Assembly (NCBI GenBank): GCA_026705025.1
Contig: JAPPBN010000010.1
Span: 10,671-74,670, forward strand
Length of the DNA stretch: 64,000 nt
Direction: 5' to 3'
From: Bin125 sp026705025
GTDB lineage: Bacteria; Chloroflexota; Dehalococcoidia; Bin125
In this document: piece after piece, positions 43,001-49,789 of the stretch
Position numbering within the stretch: position 1 is the stretch's first letter
Layout of the letters: each line of letters begins with the position of its first letter
Position numbers and translations under genes: made by a program
Notes under the pieces: generated by a model
What the model saw: only the letters and a program-made list of their open reading frames with translations
Database searches by the model: none
Told to the model about the DNA's origin: nothing

Positions 43001-43136
43001 GGGTCGAGAGGCGCTGCAACGCCGAGCCATGGAGGATGTTCAGCCGGTCGAGCGGAGATGAGCGTTCCGCCGCCAGCTGCGTCAATCGCAGGTCATTGGC
43101 GGCCGGATCCGGCAGGACTTCAATCGTCAGGGACAT
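40077..43136 (-). CDS. AddB-like subunit with Fe-S nuclease domain, nuclease motif degenerate
   Basis: The 1019-residue protein has a helicase-like middle part without a Walker A motif and a C-terminal Fe-S nuclease-type domain. The cluster ligands are C717 (YVTCPYRFFL) and C979, C982, C988 (CxxCx5C), the AddB pattern. In the nuclease core the IDRID segment is present, but the expected DYK-TG reads THV-TG near residue 871, so the metal-binding aspartate and the lysine are missing. This suggests a structural partner with a dead nuclease. Cotranscribed with the AddA-like gene (overlap of four bases). Confidence 0.88.
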   Translation of the reverse strand: MSLTIEVLPDPAANDLRLTQLAAERSSPLDRLNILHGSALQRLSTQRVLTKANGGALAAVYGWTPVDLARAAAQLGDPPERRAWPPGVDLATLRRVLRTLPLSRLDWSAPGVASALLRTLTDLREAALSPEELPEGDLKTIFSAWVETVSTCADRTSQYEDAVSSATSDAAFREALGGAPLIVSGVYDLTRIQRLLLRRLAEVVDVRMLLVAPSEDPASPPRRTVAALQREVNARTIGSDVAAAPLAPDFYFSVGDPTAEADEIAARMLRLGREGVAFNRIAVLHQQGAPADDRICAALERAEVPSWRIGGRALDQTPLGHAVLSLIQLLLDPDGVERSALLDMLSHRALHERPLGVVRRAARWEQQALDAGLTTGLHEMQQRLDTWSESAESEAADDLAAVAADLSARSRALEESDSWTSGAALLQQAFEAYFDARLAEEALWEAVLDTIGHMGSIDALGDTWTLSAALTMLRRAFGSRVVRDPRRLIGGVNVGAVTGPARGIRYDAVFVAGAAERVFPAVGRQDPLLTDDERAAINDRVPQALALQRDRAESDRHAWELARRAAKQEFTASWSRRSSAVGGPARPSSLILESVAVEQSESTESTPIDRGRIERISTSFTASTSDSAEVEAEDWSDALDAPDQRSFELALLGASDVDTSAVLPQIWPEAESVSLARRRRNAATFTEFDGLIDAATLSDDWQPLDRSWSAAALETYVTCPYRFFLRHVIGARGEPVADRPDRGQARAQGRLMRRILSSWVREYERFKEDHTWFEYVDIPTHMNNVARRMLDAAERTGTLGPPAAVAATRRQLLRDLDRARRREATEARTGWRPLQVNVAVRDAPIRVAGGRTLHLHGLIDRIDQHANGRHRAITHVTGASLPDVRGFVNGSSLLSVVSLAGLTQRGVPIADSEVEHRSITEHGKFESQLLTGESLTSRGSRSAPSDGERLRDTLATIADQLESANFTPYPGHPARNRPNCASCPYESSCTADVGRRYEHKARQDQDVIRDLESLRRRRI

Positions 43137-43178
43137 AAGGAGGTCAGGGTAGACCTCTCGACCGAATCAAACGCATGA

Positions 43179-43210
43179 GGCGGGGGCTGCTCCGAAGAGC
43201 TGCCCCCGCC
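43179..43210 (-). terminator. Stem-loop after the P-II gene
   Basis: A nine-pair GC stem (GGCGGGGGC with its complement), one T-T mismatch and four more pairs enclose the loop CGAA. It lies 73 bases downstream of the P-II stop and 43 bases ahead of the AddB-like start, so it probably ends the amt-glnB transcript. The following T content is low (GTTTGATT), so efficiency is uncertain. Confidence 0.55.
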
Positions 43211-43282
43211 CCAACCGGTCCCCGCGGAGGGGGATGGGCCGTCGGTCCGCCGCCTGCCCGCTAGTCGAGCAGCGGCAGGCGC

Positions 43283-43621
43283 TTAGACGGCGGCCGGTCC
43301 CCGTTCACGGGTGCGCACGCGGACGGCGTCCTCGACGTCCAGCACGAAGATCTTGCCGTCGCCGATCTGGCCGCTGGCCGCGTTCTCGACAATCGCGTCA
43401 ATCACGTCGTCCAGCGGCGTCGTGTTGATCACGATTTCGATCTTGATCTTGGGCAGGTAGTCGACCTGCACCTGCTGCCCGCGAAACTCCTGCACCACGC
43501 CCTTCTGAGCGCCGCGTCCGCGGACTTCGGAGATGGTCATCGAGACGATCCCGATGGACTCGAGCGCCGTGCGAACGACCGACAGTCGTTCGGGGCGGAT
43601 GATGGCGATCACCATTTTCAT
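43283..43621 (-). CDS. P-II nitrogen regulatory protein (GlnB/GlnK-type)
   Basis: The 112-residue protein has the P-II fold and T-loop (GRGAQKGVVQEFRGQQVQVDYLPK) and the B-loop GQIGDGKIFV that binds ATP/ADP. It likely controls the ammonium transporter encoded upstream by plugging its channel according to ADP/ATP and 2-oxoglutarate. Position 51, uridylylated tyrosine in enteric proteins, is valine, and Y46 is phenylalanine, so control by GlnD uridylylation is not possible. Sequence otherwise complete and conserved. Confidence 0.95.
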   Translation of the reverse strand: MKMVIAIIRPERLSVVRTALESIGIVSMTISEVRGRGAQKGVVQEFRGQQVQVDYLPKIKIEIVINTTPLDDVIDAIVENAASGQIGDGKIFVLDVEDAVRVRTRERGPAAV

Positions 43622-43647
43622 GATCGTTTGCCTTTCCTGTTTCTGTT

Positions 43648-43725
43648 CCCCTCTCCCTGAAGGAGAGGGCTGGTGTGAGGCCCCTCCGGTCCCCTCTCCC
43701 TGAGGGAGAGGGTTGGGGTGAGGGC
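43648..43725. repeat. Two tandem REP-like palindromes (copies 3 and 4)
   Basis: Copy 43648-43680 (loop TGAA) and copy 43691-43725 (CTCTCCCTGAGGGAGAG with GGTTGGGGTGAGGG tail) fill the gap between the ammonium transporter and P-II genes. They may lower read-through from the transporter into the P-II gene. Confidence 0.8.
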
Positions 43726-43741
43726 CTCACAGTAGATCGCC

Positions 43742-45238
43742 TCAGTCGCCGCCACCGGCGCCACCGGCCGAGCCGGCAGCAGGCAGCTCCTCGCCCGCCG
43801 AGACTTCCACGGCCACGCCAGGCGCAACCGTCGGGAACTCGGGGTAGGCGCCGATGCCGTGCTCCTGCACGTCGAGGCCGGCGAGTTCCTCGTTCTCCGG
43901 GACGCGGAGTCCGATGGTGTGCTTGATGACGAAGAAGAGGATGCCTGCGGTCACGGTGACCCAGCCAAGGATGGCGAAGACGCCGATCAGCTGCTCGAGC
44001 AAGGCGCGGAAGCCGCCGCCCATGAACAGGCCGTGGCCGGGTGCGCCCCAGGCCTCGGCTGCGCCAGCGGTGGCGAAGAGGCCGACCGCCAACGTGCCCC
44101 AGACACCGCAGGTGCCGTGCACGGAGATCGCGCCGACGGGATCGTCGACCCTCACCTTGTCGAAGAATTCGACCGAGAACACGACGAGCGCGCCGCCGAT
44201 GGCGCCGATGATCAGCGCAGCCCAGGGCTCGACGAAGCCGCAGCCGGCGGTGATCGAGACGAGTCCGGCGAGCGCGCCGTTGAGCGTCAAACCGAGGTCG
44301 GCCTTGCCGTAGCGGACCTTCGCGACCGTCACGGCCACGATCGCCCCGGCGCCGGCCGAGAGCGTAGTGTTGATGGCGATCCAGGCGGCCTCGGTCGCGA
44401 GTCCGCCGGAGAGTCCGAGGGTCGAGCCCGGGTTGAATCCGTACCAGCCGAACCAGAGGATGAACATGCCCAGCGTGGCCAGGGTCATGTTGTGGCCCGG
44501 AATCGCGCGGACCTCGGAGCCGACGTACTTGCCGATCCGCGGTCCGACGAGGATGGCGCCCATCAGTCCGGCCCACGCGCCGACCGAGTGGACGAGGGTG
44601 GAGCCTGCGTAGTCCATGAAGCCGCGGTCGCCGAGCCAGCCGCCGCCCCAGCCCCAGTGGATCACGATCGGGTAAATGATCCCGGTCACGAACACCGTGT
44701 AGAAGAGGTAGGCGGAGAACTTGGTCCGCTCGGCCAGCGCGCCGGAGACGATTGTCGCGGCGGTAGCCGCGAACGCCCACTGGAAGAAGAAGACGGCTGC
44801 CTCGGAGACGCCATCGGTCTCGGTCAGTCCGCCGAGCGCGGGGAAGAACGAGTCGCCGCCGATGAAGCCGCCCTGCGAGCCGCCGAAGGCGAAGCCGAAG
44901 CCGACCGCCCACCAGACGACCGCGCCGAGCGAGGCGTCGAGCACGTTCTTCATCAGGATGTTGGTCGTGTTCTTGACACGCACGAACCCGGCTTCGAGCA
45001 ATCCGAAGCCGGCCTGCATGAAGAACACGAGGATGCCGGCGATCACGAACCAGATCGTGTCGACGGCCAGGATGATGTCGGCCAGCGCGGCGGCGTTGTC
45101 TTCAACGCTCTGCCCATACGCAATGCCGAACGTGGCCAACAGGCCGGTGAGGATACCGAGGAACAACCCCAGTCCAGGTTTGCGGACCGCGCCGACAGAG
45201 AATCTGGGCGTCGTCCTGACCAATCGGGCAACTGTCAT
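43742..45238 (-). CDS. Ammonium transporter (Amt family)
   Basis: The 498-residue protein has an N-terminal signal-like span and about 11 further spans. The twin pore histidines are in TLVHSVGAW and ISVHGTCGVWG, and the Phe-gate region AVFFFQWAFAATAATIVSGALAER is present. The cytoplasmic tail carries the conserved VPENEELAGLDVQEHGIGAYPEF P-II-responsive segment, then a Gly/Ala extension. It forms an operon with the P-II gene. It moves ammonium/ammonia inward under nitrogen limitation. Confidence 0.95.
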   Translation of the reverse strand: MTVARLVRTTPRFSVGAVRKPGLGLFLGILTGLLATFGIAYGQSVEDNAAALADIILAVDTIWFVIAGILVFFMQAGFGLLEAGFVRVKNTTNILMKNVLDASLGAVVWWAVGFGFAFGGSQGGFIGGDSFFPALGGLTETDGVSEAAVFFFQWAFAATAATIVSGALAERTKFSAYLFYTVFVTGIIYPIVIHWGWGGGWLGDRGFMDYAGSTLVHSVGAWAGLMGAILVGPRIGKYVGSEVRAIPGHNMTLATLGMFILWFGWYGFNPGSTLGLSGGLATEAAWIAINTTLSAGAGAIVAVTVAKVRYGKADLGLTLNGALAGLVSITAGCGFVEPWAALIIGAIGGALVVFSVEFFDKVRVDDPVGAISVHGTCGVWGTLAVGLFATAGAAEAWGAPGHGLFMGGGFRALLEQLIGVFAILGWVTVTAGILFFVIKHTIGLRVPENEELAGLDVQEHGIGAYPEFPTVAPGVAVEVSAGEELPAAGSAGGAGGGD

Positions 45239-45376
45239 ACAAGTCTCCCTTCCCGAGTTCCGGTCTGTTCAGAACCTACGAACGGAGTGGGAGTGAATGG
45301 TTTCACAAGCGTTGCGCCCATGTGTCCATTCGGTTGCGCGCACATTTCGGCGATGTTTCGTCGCCAATTCACCGTC

Positions 45377-45399
45377 ATACCCGCGCTTGCCGCGGGTAT
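45377..45399. repeat. ATACCCGCG palindrome, copy 1
   Basis: Arms ATACCCGCG and CGCGGGTAT with a five-base loop CTTGC, followed by CTCGC. A near-identical unit is at 52902-52926. Confidence 0.75.
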
Positions 45400-45466
45400 C
45401 TCGCCCGTCGGAGTTGGCCGGGTCCCCGGTCCCTCAGGAGACATACGCATCAACCAACCAAAGTCG

Positions 45467-45506
45467 GCCCCGCGCCAAACAAAGTCGGCCCCGCGCAGGC
45501 GGGGCC
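45467..45506. repeat. AAAGTCGGCCCCGC repeat pair with palindrome
   Basis: AAAGTCGGCCCCGCGC occurs twice in a row; the second copy closes into an 8-bp stem GGCCCCGC/GCGGGGCC (45487-45506, loop GCAG). The same stem with AAGTC ahead is at 60189-60212. Confidence 0.75.
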
Positions 45507-45644
45507 TGCCGGCCAAACTGAACCCGACTCACCTCACAGATGGAGGACCTGGCAAGTCACACACTGCTGGCATACCCGCCTCACATCGACGCGTCCTCAA
45601 ACCACCCGTCTGCGGTCTCGCTCTCTAATGGGAACAGGGCCTGG

Positions 45645-46004
45645 TTACACCAACGCTCGCAGCTTCTCCACCAACCGTTCCGCGTCCCCCAGGAACTCCG
45701 CCACCTCTTCGGCATCCAGCATGTCCTCGTAGTAGTTCCCGTGCAGCGATTCCGCGTGCGAGAAGAGGCTCCTGAGTTCGGCATCGTCGGTCTCCCGCAC
45801 CAGAACTCGGATCGTCTGCCACAAATGCCGATGCTTCTCGTGAACCATCTCCCGCGACTCCGCCGCCGCCTTCACCAGCACCGCAGCTGCTCCCCAGCTC
45901 TTCTCCGAAGCCTGCGTCAGATCACCGTCGGCCAACAGCGACTGCGCGTGACGCAGGTATTCTGCACTCAACTCCTGGTAGTGAACAACCTGTTCCATTG
46001 TCAT
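45645..46004 (-). CDS. Small helical protein, PaREP1/HEPN-like
   Basis: The 119-residue protein is all helical, with YQELSAEYLRHAQSLLADGDLTQASEKSWGAAAVLVKAAAESR followed by HRHLWQTIRVLVRE and a C-terminal AEEVAEFLGDAERLVEKLRAL helix. This resembles PaREP1/HEPN-type four-helix proteins. The R-x4-6-H ribonuclease motif of active HEPN toxins is not evident, though MVHEKHRHLW is histidine-rich. ATG 46004 opens the conserved part; ATG 45998 is an alternative. Divergent from the HTH gene, with 124 bases between starts. Confidence 0.7.
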   Translation of the reverse strand: MTMEQVVHYQELSAEYLRHAQSLLADGDLTQASEKSWGAAAVLVKAAAESREMVHEKHRHLWQTIRVLVRETDDAELRSLFSHAESLHGNYYEDMLDAEEVAEFLGDAERLVEKLRALV

Positions 46005-46128
46005 GCTCACATCCCAAGCGCACTCAGCTCTGCCAAGCACAACACGCAGGTGGCAAGTGGAACTCCCCCACTCTCGTATAGAACGTATGTACTCTGAAAG
46101 GAACGCCAGCTCACATTCAGGAGGCAAC

Positions 46129-46947
46129 ATGTCGTTCCCCAACTATCCGGACCCTGCCCAGCGAGCCCTCATGCTCCAGGCGTACGTGCTTCGACAGCAA
46201 GGTCTCACCTACCGACAGATCGGCGAGCGCATGGACCGTGCTGTGTCCACCGTGCACGGCTACCTGCGCGACTACGAACTGTTCCGCTCCGACCTCATCG
46301 CCGAACTCGCCGCCGATCAAATCGTCAGCCACCTGGTCCAACTCGCCGATCTCGATGATCCGCATCACGACCGCCGCCTCGCCGACATCCGCGAGCTGCG
46401 TCTGCTGCTCAGTTCGCTCCCGGCTTTCCGCTCAGGCGAGATCGAACGTACGGGTGACATCCTCCAGCCCGGAGTCGCCATCGACCGCTATGGCAACCGA
46501 TTCCTCAAGCCCGATCGCGCGCACCCGCCCACTCCCGAGGAACTCGCCGAAGTCGAACGGGCCGAACAAGCTCAATCCGCAGCCCACCTCGACCCCGACC
46601 AACCGCTCGCCTACTGTCCCGAACCTGCCCGAACACAGCCGAACGCACCCGAACAGGAAGCGCCCGCGATCTCACGCCTCGATGCCCCGCGCCCCGACGC
46701 GGGGCCCAGTCCGCGCAACGAACCCGACCGAACACAGCCGAACGGAACCGAACACCAGCACGGTCCAAACCCAGTCCTGAACGGGAGATCGTCCAAACAG
46801 GACCGGAATTCCTCCCCGTCCGAACCGCTCGACGACCTGATCAGCGAAACCCTCGAACTGTTTCCCCATCTCAAAGGCCAGTCGGACCGCCAGATCCTCA
46901 ACGCGCTGGAACAGTTCACCGAGCCAGTCATGGCTCGTCCCCGCTAG
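46129..46947 (+). CDS. HTH DNA-binding protein with disordered Pro/Gln/Asn-rich linker
   Basis: The 272-residue protein starts at ATG 46129 after AGGAGG. Residues 24-46 form a helix-turn-helix (GLTYRQIGERMDRAVSTVHGYLRDY) like those in resolvase or terminase small subunits. A helical region follows to about residue 110, then a disordered stretch (about 140-245) with repeated EPxRTQPN segments, and a short C-terminal helical domain (LDDLISETLELFPHLKG). The linker DNA contains GAAC every ten bases. It may be a regulator of itself and of the divergent HEPN-like gene. Confidence 0.75.
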   Translation: MSFPNYPDPAQRALMLQAYVLRQQGLTYRQIGERMDRAVSTVHGYLRDYELFRSDLIAELAADQIVSHLVQLADLDDPHHDRRLADIRELRLLLSSLPAFRSGEIERTGDILQPGVAIDRYGNRFLKPDRAHPPTPEELAEVERAEQAQSAAHLDPDQPLAYCPEPARTQPNAPEQEAPAISRLDAPRPDAGPSPRNEPDRTQPNGTEHQHGPNPVLNGRSSKQDRNSSPSEPLDDLISETLELFPHLKGQSDRQILNALEQFTEPVMARPR

Positions 46948-46956
46948 ACTCCGCAC

Positions 46957-47370
46957 ATGGGACCTCGACTGATCAGAGCGCTGACCCGATTCCAGCAGCC
47001 GGTGTTCACGCTCATGCGGGGCCGGATGCAGGGGCCTCCAACGCTTCGGCTCTGGACAACCGGACGCAGGTCGGGGCGCGAGCGGTCGGTGTTGCTCCTC
47101 TATCTGGATGACGGCCCGCGCGTCATCGTCGTTGCCTCGTTCGGAGGTCACTCGGAACATCCCGAGTGGTGGAAGAACCTCACCGCCGAGCCGAACTGCC
47201 GCATCTGGTCAGCGAAGCGCGGCGCGGAGACGATGGTCGCCTCGGAGCTGGAGGGCGACGAGCGGGAAGCGGTCTGGGAGCGCCTGATCTCGATCTACTC
47301 GCCGTACGTGGGATACCAGGAGAAGACCACCCGCAGGATTCCGTTGGTGGCCCTGAGTCCGGCCGAGTGA
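46957..47370 (+). CDS. F420-type nitroreductase/DUF385-family protein
   Basis: The 137-residue protein has the split beta-barrel pattern of deazaflavin-dependent nitroreductases (Ddn family): LRLWTTGRRSGRERSVLLLYLDDGPRVIVVASFGG followed by HPEWWKNLTAEPNC. Members use reduced F420 to reduce quinones or other acceptors. Start ATG 46957 is nine bases after the HTH gene stop. With the LLM enzyme at 50890 it suggests that the organism makes F420. Confidence 0.9.
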   Translation: MGPRLIRALTRFQQPVFTLMRGRMQGPPTLRLWTTGRRSGRERSVLLLYLDDGPRVIVVASFGGHSEHPEWWKNLTAEPNCRIWSAKRGAETMVASELEGDEREAVWERLISIYSPYVGYQEKTTRRIPLVALSPAE

Positions 47371-47427
47371 GTCCTGCTGGTACGCTTGTCATAACTGCGG
47401 ACTGGAGCTGCGCCGGCGGCGCATAGG

Positions 47428-48960
47428 GTGGTGGACCGTTTGAGTTTCTTTCGGCGACTGTTGGGCAACCCCTCGGAATCAACGAACACCCACGCCCAGC
47501 CATCTCCACCCCCATCTCCACCGCCTGCTTCATCACCCCCTTCGACCTCGTCCAGCGGCCCCAATGGCACTGTGCAGGCTGACGGCCGACCGCAACGGCG
47601 GCGACGAAAACGGAGGCCTCGCGCTGCGAGCGGCTCGCCAGCGCCAACCGCGGCAGCCTCGAATCACGCACCGGCCCAGGAAGCCCCTCGACCGCAGAAG
47701 CGGCGTCGCAATCGGCGCAAGCGCTCTGGTGGAGGCGGACCGCCCGCTCCGCAAAGCGCCACGCAGAAGGCGCTGCTCTCCGGCGGCTACAAGCTGCCGG
47801 CACTGAACGAACTGGACCAGGTTTCGTCGGATGACTGGCCGCCGGCCTTCTCGGCGTTGAACCTCTCGGATCGAATGCTGTCGGCCCTGACCGCGCTCAA
47901 GTTCGAAGAGCCGACGCCGATCCAGGAACAGTCGATTCCCATGCTGATGAACGGCCACGACGTGGTCGGCCAGGCGCAGACCGGAACCGGCAAGACCGTC
48001 GCGTTCGGCTTGCCGGCGGTCGAGGTCTGCGATCCCGATCTGGGCGAGTGCCAGGCGATTGTGCTCACGCCAACCAGGGAGTTGGCCCAACAGGTCGGTT
48101 CTGTGCTCGACTTCTTCGCGCGGGCGGCGGGACTCGAGGCGACAGTGCTGATGGGCGGACGCCGCCTGTCGGACGACTTCGCCAATCTCGAGCGCCGGCC
48201 GCAGATCGTGGTTGGTACCCCGGGCCGGATCATCGACCATCTCGAGCGGCGCACGCTGCGCCTCAACCGGGTGCGCATGGCCGTGCTCGACGAGGCCGAC
48301 CGGATGCTCGACATCGGCTTCTATCCCGACATGCGCCGCATCCTCCGCCGCTGCCCCGACGACCGTCAGACGGCACTCTTCTCAGCCACGATCCCGACGC
48401 CGATCAAGTCCCTGATCCATCAGTTCATGCACGACCCGGAGCACGTTCACATCGCGCCCGAGATCGCAACGGCTGAAGGCATCTACCAGCGCTACTACGA
48501 GGTCGCCGACCGCGACAAGATCCGCGCCGTGGAGGAGCTCCTGCCCGAGCTCTCCGGCCGCACCCTGGTCTTCTGCAACATGAAAGTCACCGTCGACCGC
48601 CTCGTCCGTCGGCTCCTGGACCGAGGCCTTAACGCCGACGCGATCCACGGAGACCGCGATCAGCGCAAGCGCGACCGGGTCATGGGCCGGTTCCGCTCAG
48701 GCGACCTGCAGTTCCTGATCGCCACCGATGTCGCCGCCCGTGGACTCGACATTCCCGACGTTCAGCACGTCGTCAATTTCGACCTGCCGCAGACCGCCGA
48801 GGACTACGTCCACCGCGTCGGCCGCACGGGCCGCGCCGGAGCCGAAGGCTCCGCCATCTCCTTCGTCGGCGAATGGGACTTCGATCAGTTGGAGAAGATC
48901 CTCAAACTCGTCGGCGACGACCTCCAACGCGGCGAACTGGAGCTCTACTCCTCCGGCTAG
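47428..48960 (+). CDS. DEAD-box RNA helicase
   Basis: The 510-residue protein has the full motif set: Q motif (PTPIQEQSIP), AQTGTGKT, PTRELAQQ, VLDEADRML, FSAT, and HRVGRTGRAG. Residues 1-120 are a basic, Pro/Ser/Arg-rich low-complexity region likely to bind RNA. It is not followed by the C-terminal extensions of DbpA or CsdA. GTG 47428 is followed by a second GTG. Role in ribosome assembly or RNA decay inferred. Its stop overlaps the convergent IMPase stop by four bases. Confidence 0.93.
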   Translation: MVDRLSFFRRLLGNPSESTNTHAQPSPPPSPPPASSPPSTSSSGPNGTVQADGRPQRRRRKRRPRAASGSPAPTAAASNHAPAQEAPRPQKRRRNRRKRSGGGGPPAPQSATQKALLSGGYKLPALNELDQVSSDDWPPAFSALNLSDRMLSALTALKFEEPTPIQEQSIPMLMNGHDVVGQAQTGTGKTVAFGLPAVEVCDPDLGECQAIVLTPTRELAQQVGSVLDFFARAAGLEATVLMGGRRLSDDFANLERRPQIVVGTPGRIIDHLERRTLRLNRVRMAVLDEADRMLDIGFYPDMRRILRRCPDDRQTALFSATIPTPIKSLIHQFMHDPEHVHIAPEIATAEGIYQRYYEVADRDKIRAVEELLPELSGRTLVFCNMKVTVDRLVRRLLDRGLNADAIHGDRDQRKRDRVMGRFRSGDLQFLIATDVAARGLDIPDVQHVVNFDLPQTAEDYVHRVGRTGRAGAEGSAISFVGEWDFDQLEKILKLVGDDLQRGELELYSSG

Positions 48961-49625
48961 TGGATCTGCCAGCCCGAGTTCTGCCACATCCGGCGCGCCT
49001 CTCCGTGGATGTTCGAACGAGCCGCAATCAAACCCCTGATCGACGGTTCCGCCTGATTGAACTGCAGCGGCTTCCCATCGATATCCGTCACGGTCGCCCC
49101 GGCGGCGCCGAGCAGCGCCGCCCCGGCGGCCAGATCCCATTCGCTGCGGCGACCCGGCGTGAAGACCAGGCAGCCCTTGCCCGTCGCCAGCAGCGCCATC
49201 CGATACGCGATCGAGCCGACCGGCATCACCTTCGTCCCGTCGGGCACCGGCGGCAAGTCGCCATAGTGCCACTCGCCCCGCCCGACCAGCATGTAGCTCT
49301 CCGAGAGAGACGAAGTGCTCTCGAGGTTGAACCCTCCGTCATCCGAGTCAATGGTCGCGGCGAACATCTCATCCGCCTCGGGGTTGTAAACCACGCCCAT
49401 GACCGCCCGCCCGTCGAGCGCCAGCGCAATAGAAACGGCATACTCTGGCACTCCCTGAAGGAACTCACGCGTGCCGTCGAGCGGATCCACGATCCAGACA
49501 CGCCGGTGCAACAATCGCTCGCGGTCGTCGTGGGCCTCTTCGGAGAGCCAGGCGTCCTCAGGGAAGGCGCCGAGCAGCGTCTCGCGGAGCGCCGCGTCGA
49601 CTTCGACATCGGCCTCCGAGACCAC
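48957..49625 (-). CDS. Inositol-monophosphatase-family phosphatase (start uncertain)
   Basis: From GTG 49625 the protein is 222 residues with SEADVEVD, the metal-site motif WIVDPLDGTREFL, and the C-terminal SEWDLAAGAALLGAAGA. It dephosphorylates inositol phosphate, PAP or a related sugar phosphate (Mg-dependent). The family's N-terminal helix is encoded in frame further upstream to about 49769 (AELEAAREAARRGGEILQRF) but no ATG, GTG or TTG lies there. A CTG at 49769 would give 270 residues, the normal length. The GTG start may therefore be wrong. Confidence 0.85.
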   Translation of the reverse strand: MVSEADVEVDAALRETLLGAFPEDAWLSEEAHDDRERLLHRRVWIVDPLDGTREFLQGVPEYAVSIALALDGRAVMGVVYNPEADEMFAATIDSDDGGFNLESTSSLSESYMLVGRGEWHYGDLPPVPDGTKVMPVGSIAYRMALLATGKGCLVFTPGRRSEWDLAAGAALLGAAGATVTDIDGKPLQFNQAEPSIRGLIAARSNIHGEARRMWQNSGWQIH

Positions 49626-49789
49626 CTCGTAGCTGAACCCGCGTCCGCTCCAGTGCTGTCGGTCGCTGCTCTGCTTCCAGCCATAGCGGGCGCCCGACTG
49701 CTGGAAGCGCTGCAGGATCTCGCCGCCGCGCCGGGCGGCCTCCCGGGCGGCCTCCAGCTCCGCAGTCAGGTCAGGAAGTGATGAAACGA

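Larger units (their letters stand above)
45239..45644. other. Gene-free spacer with two palindromic repeat families
   Basis: This 406-base spacer separates the divergent-side ammonium transporter start from the HEPN-like stop. It contains the ATACCCGCG palindrome and the GGCCCCGC palindrome (listed separately) and probably the amt promoter near 45240-45300. No plausible gene; reading frames are arginine- and proline-rich shadows. Confidence 0.6.

Noticed and set aside
43859..45628. Plus-strand frame of 589 codons opposite the ammonium transporter
   Set aside because: Asp/Glu/Arg/Ala-rich shadow of a well-identified Amt gene; no domain pattern.
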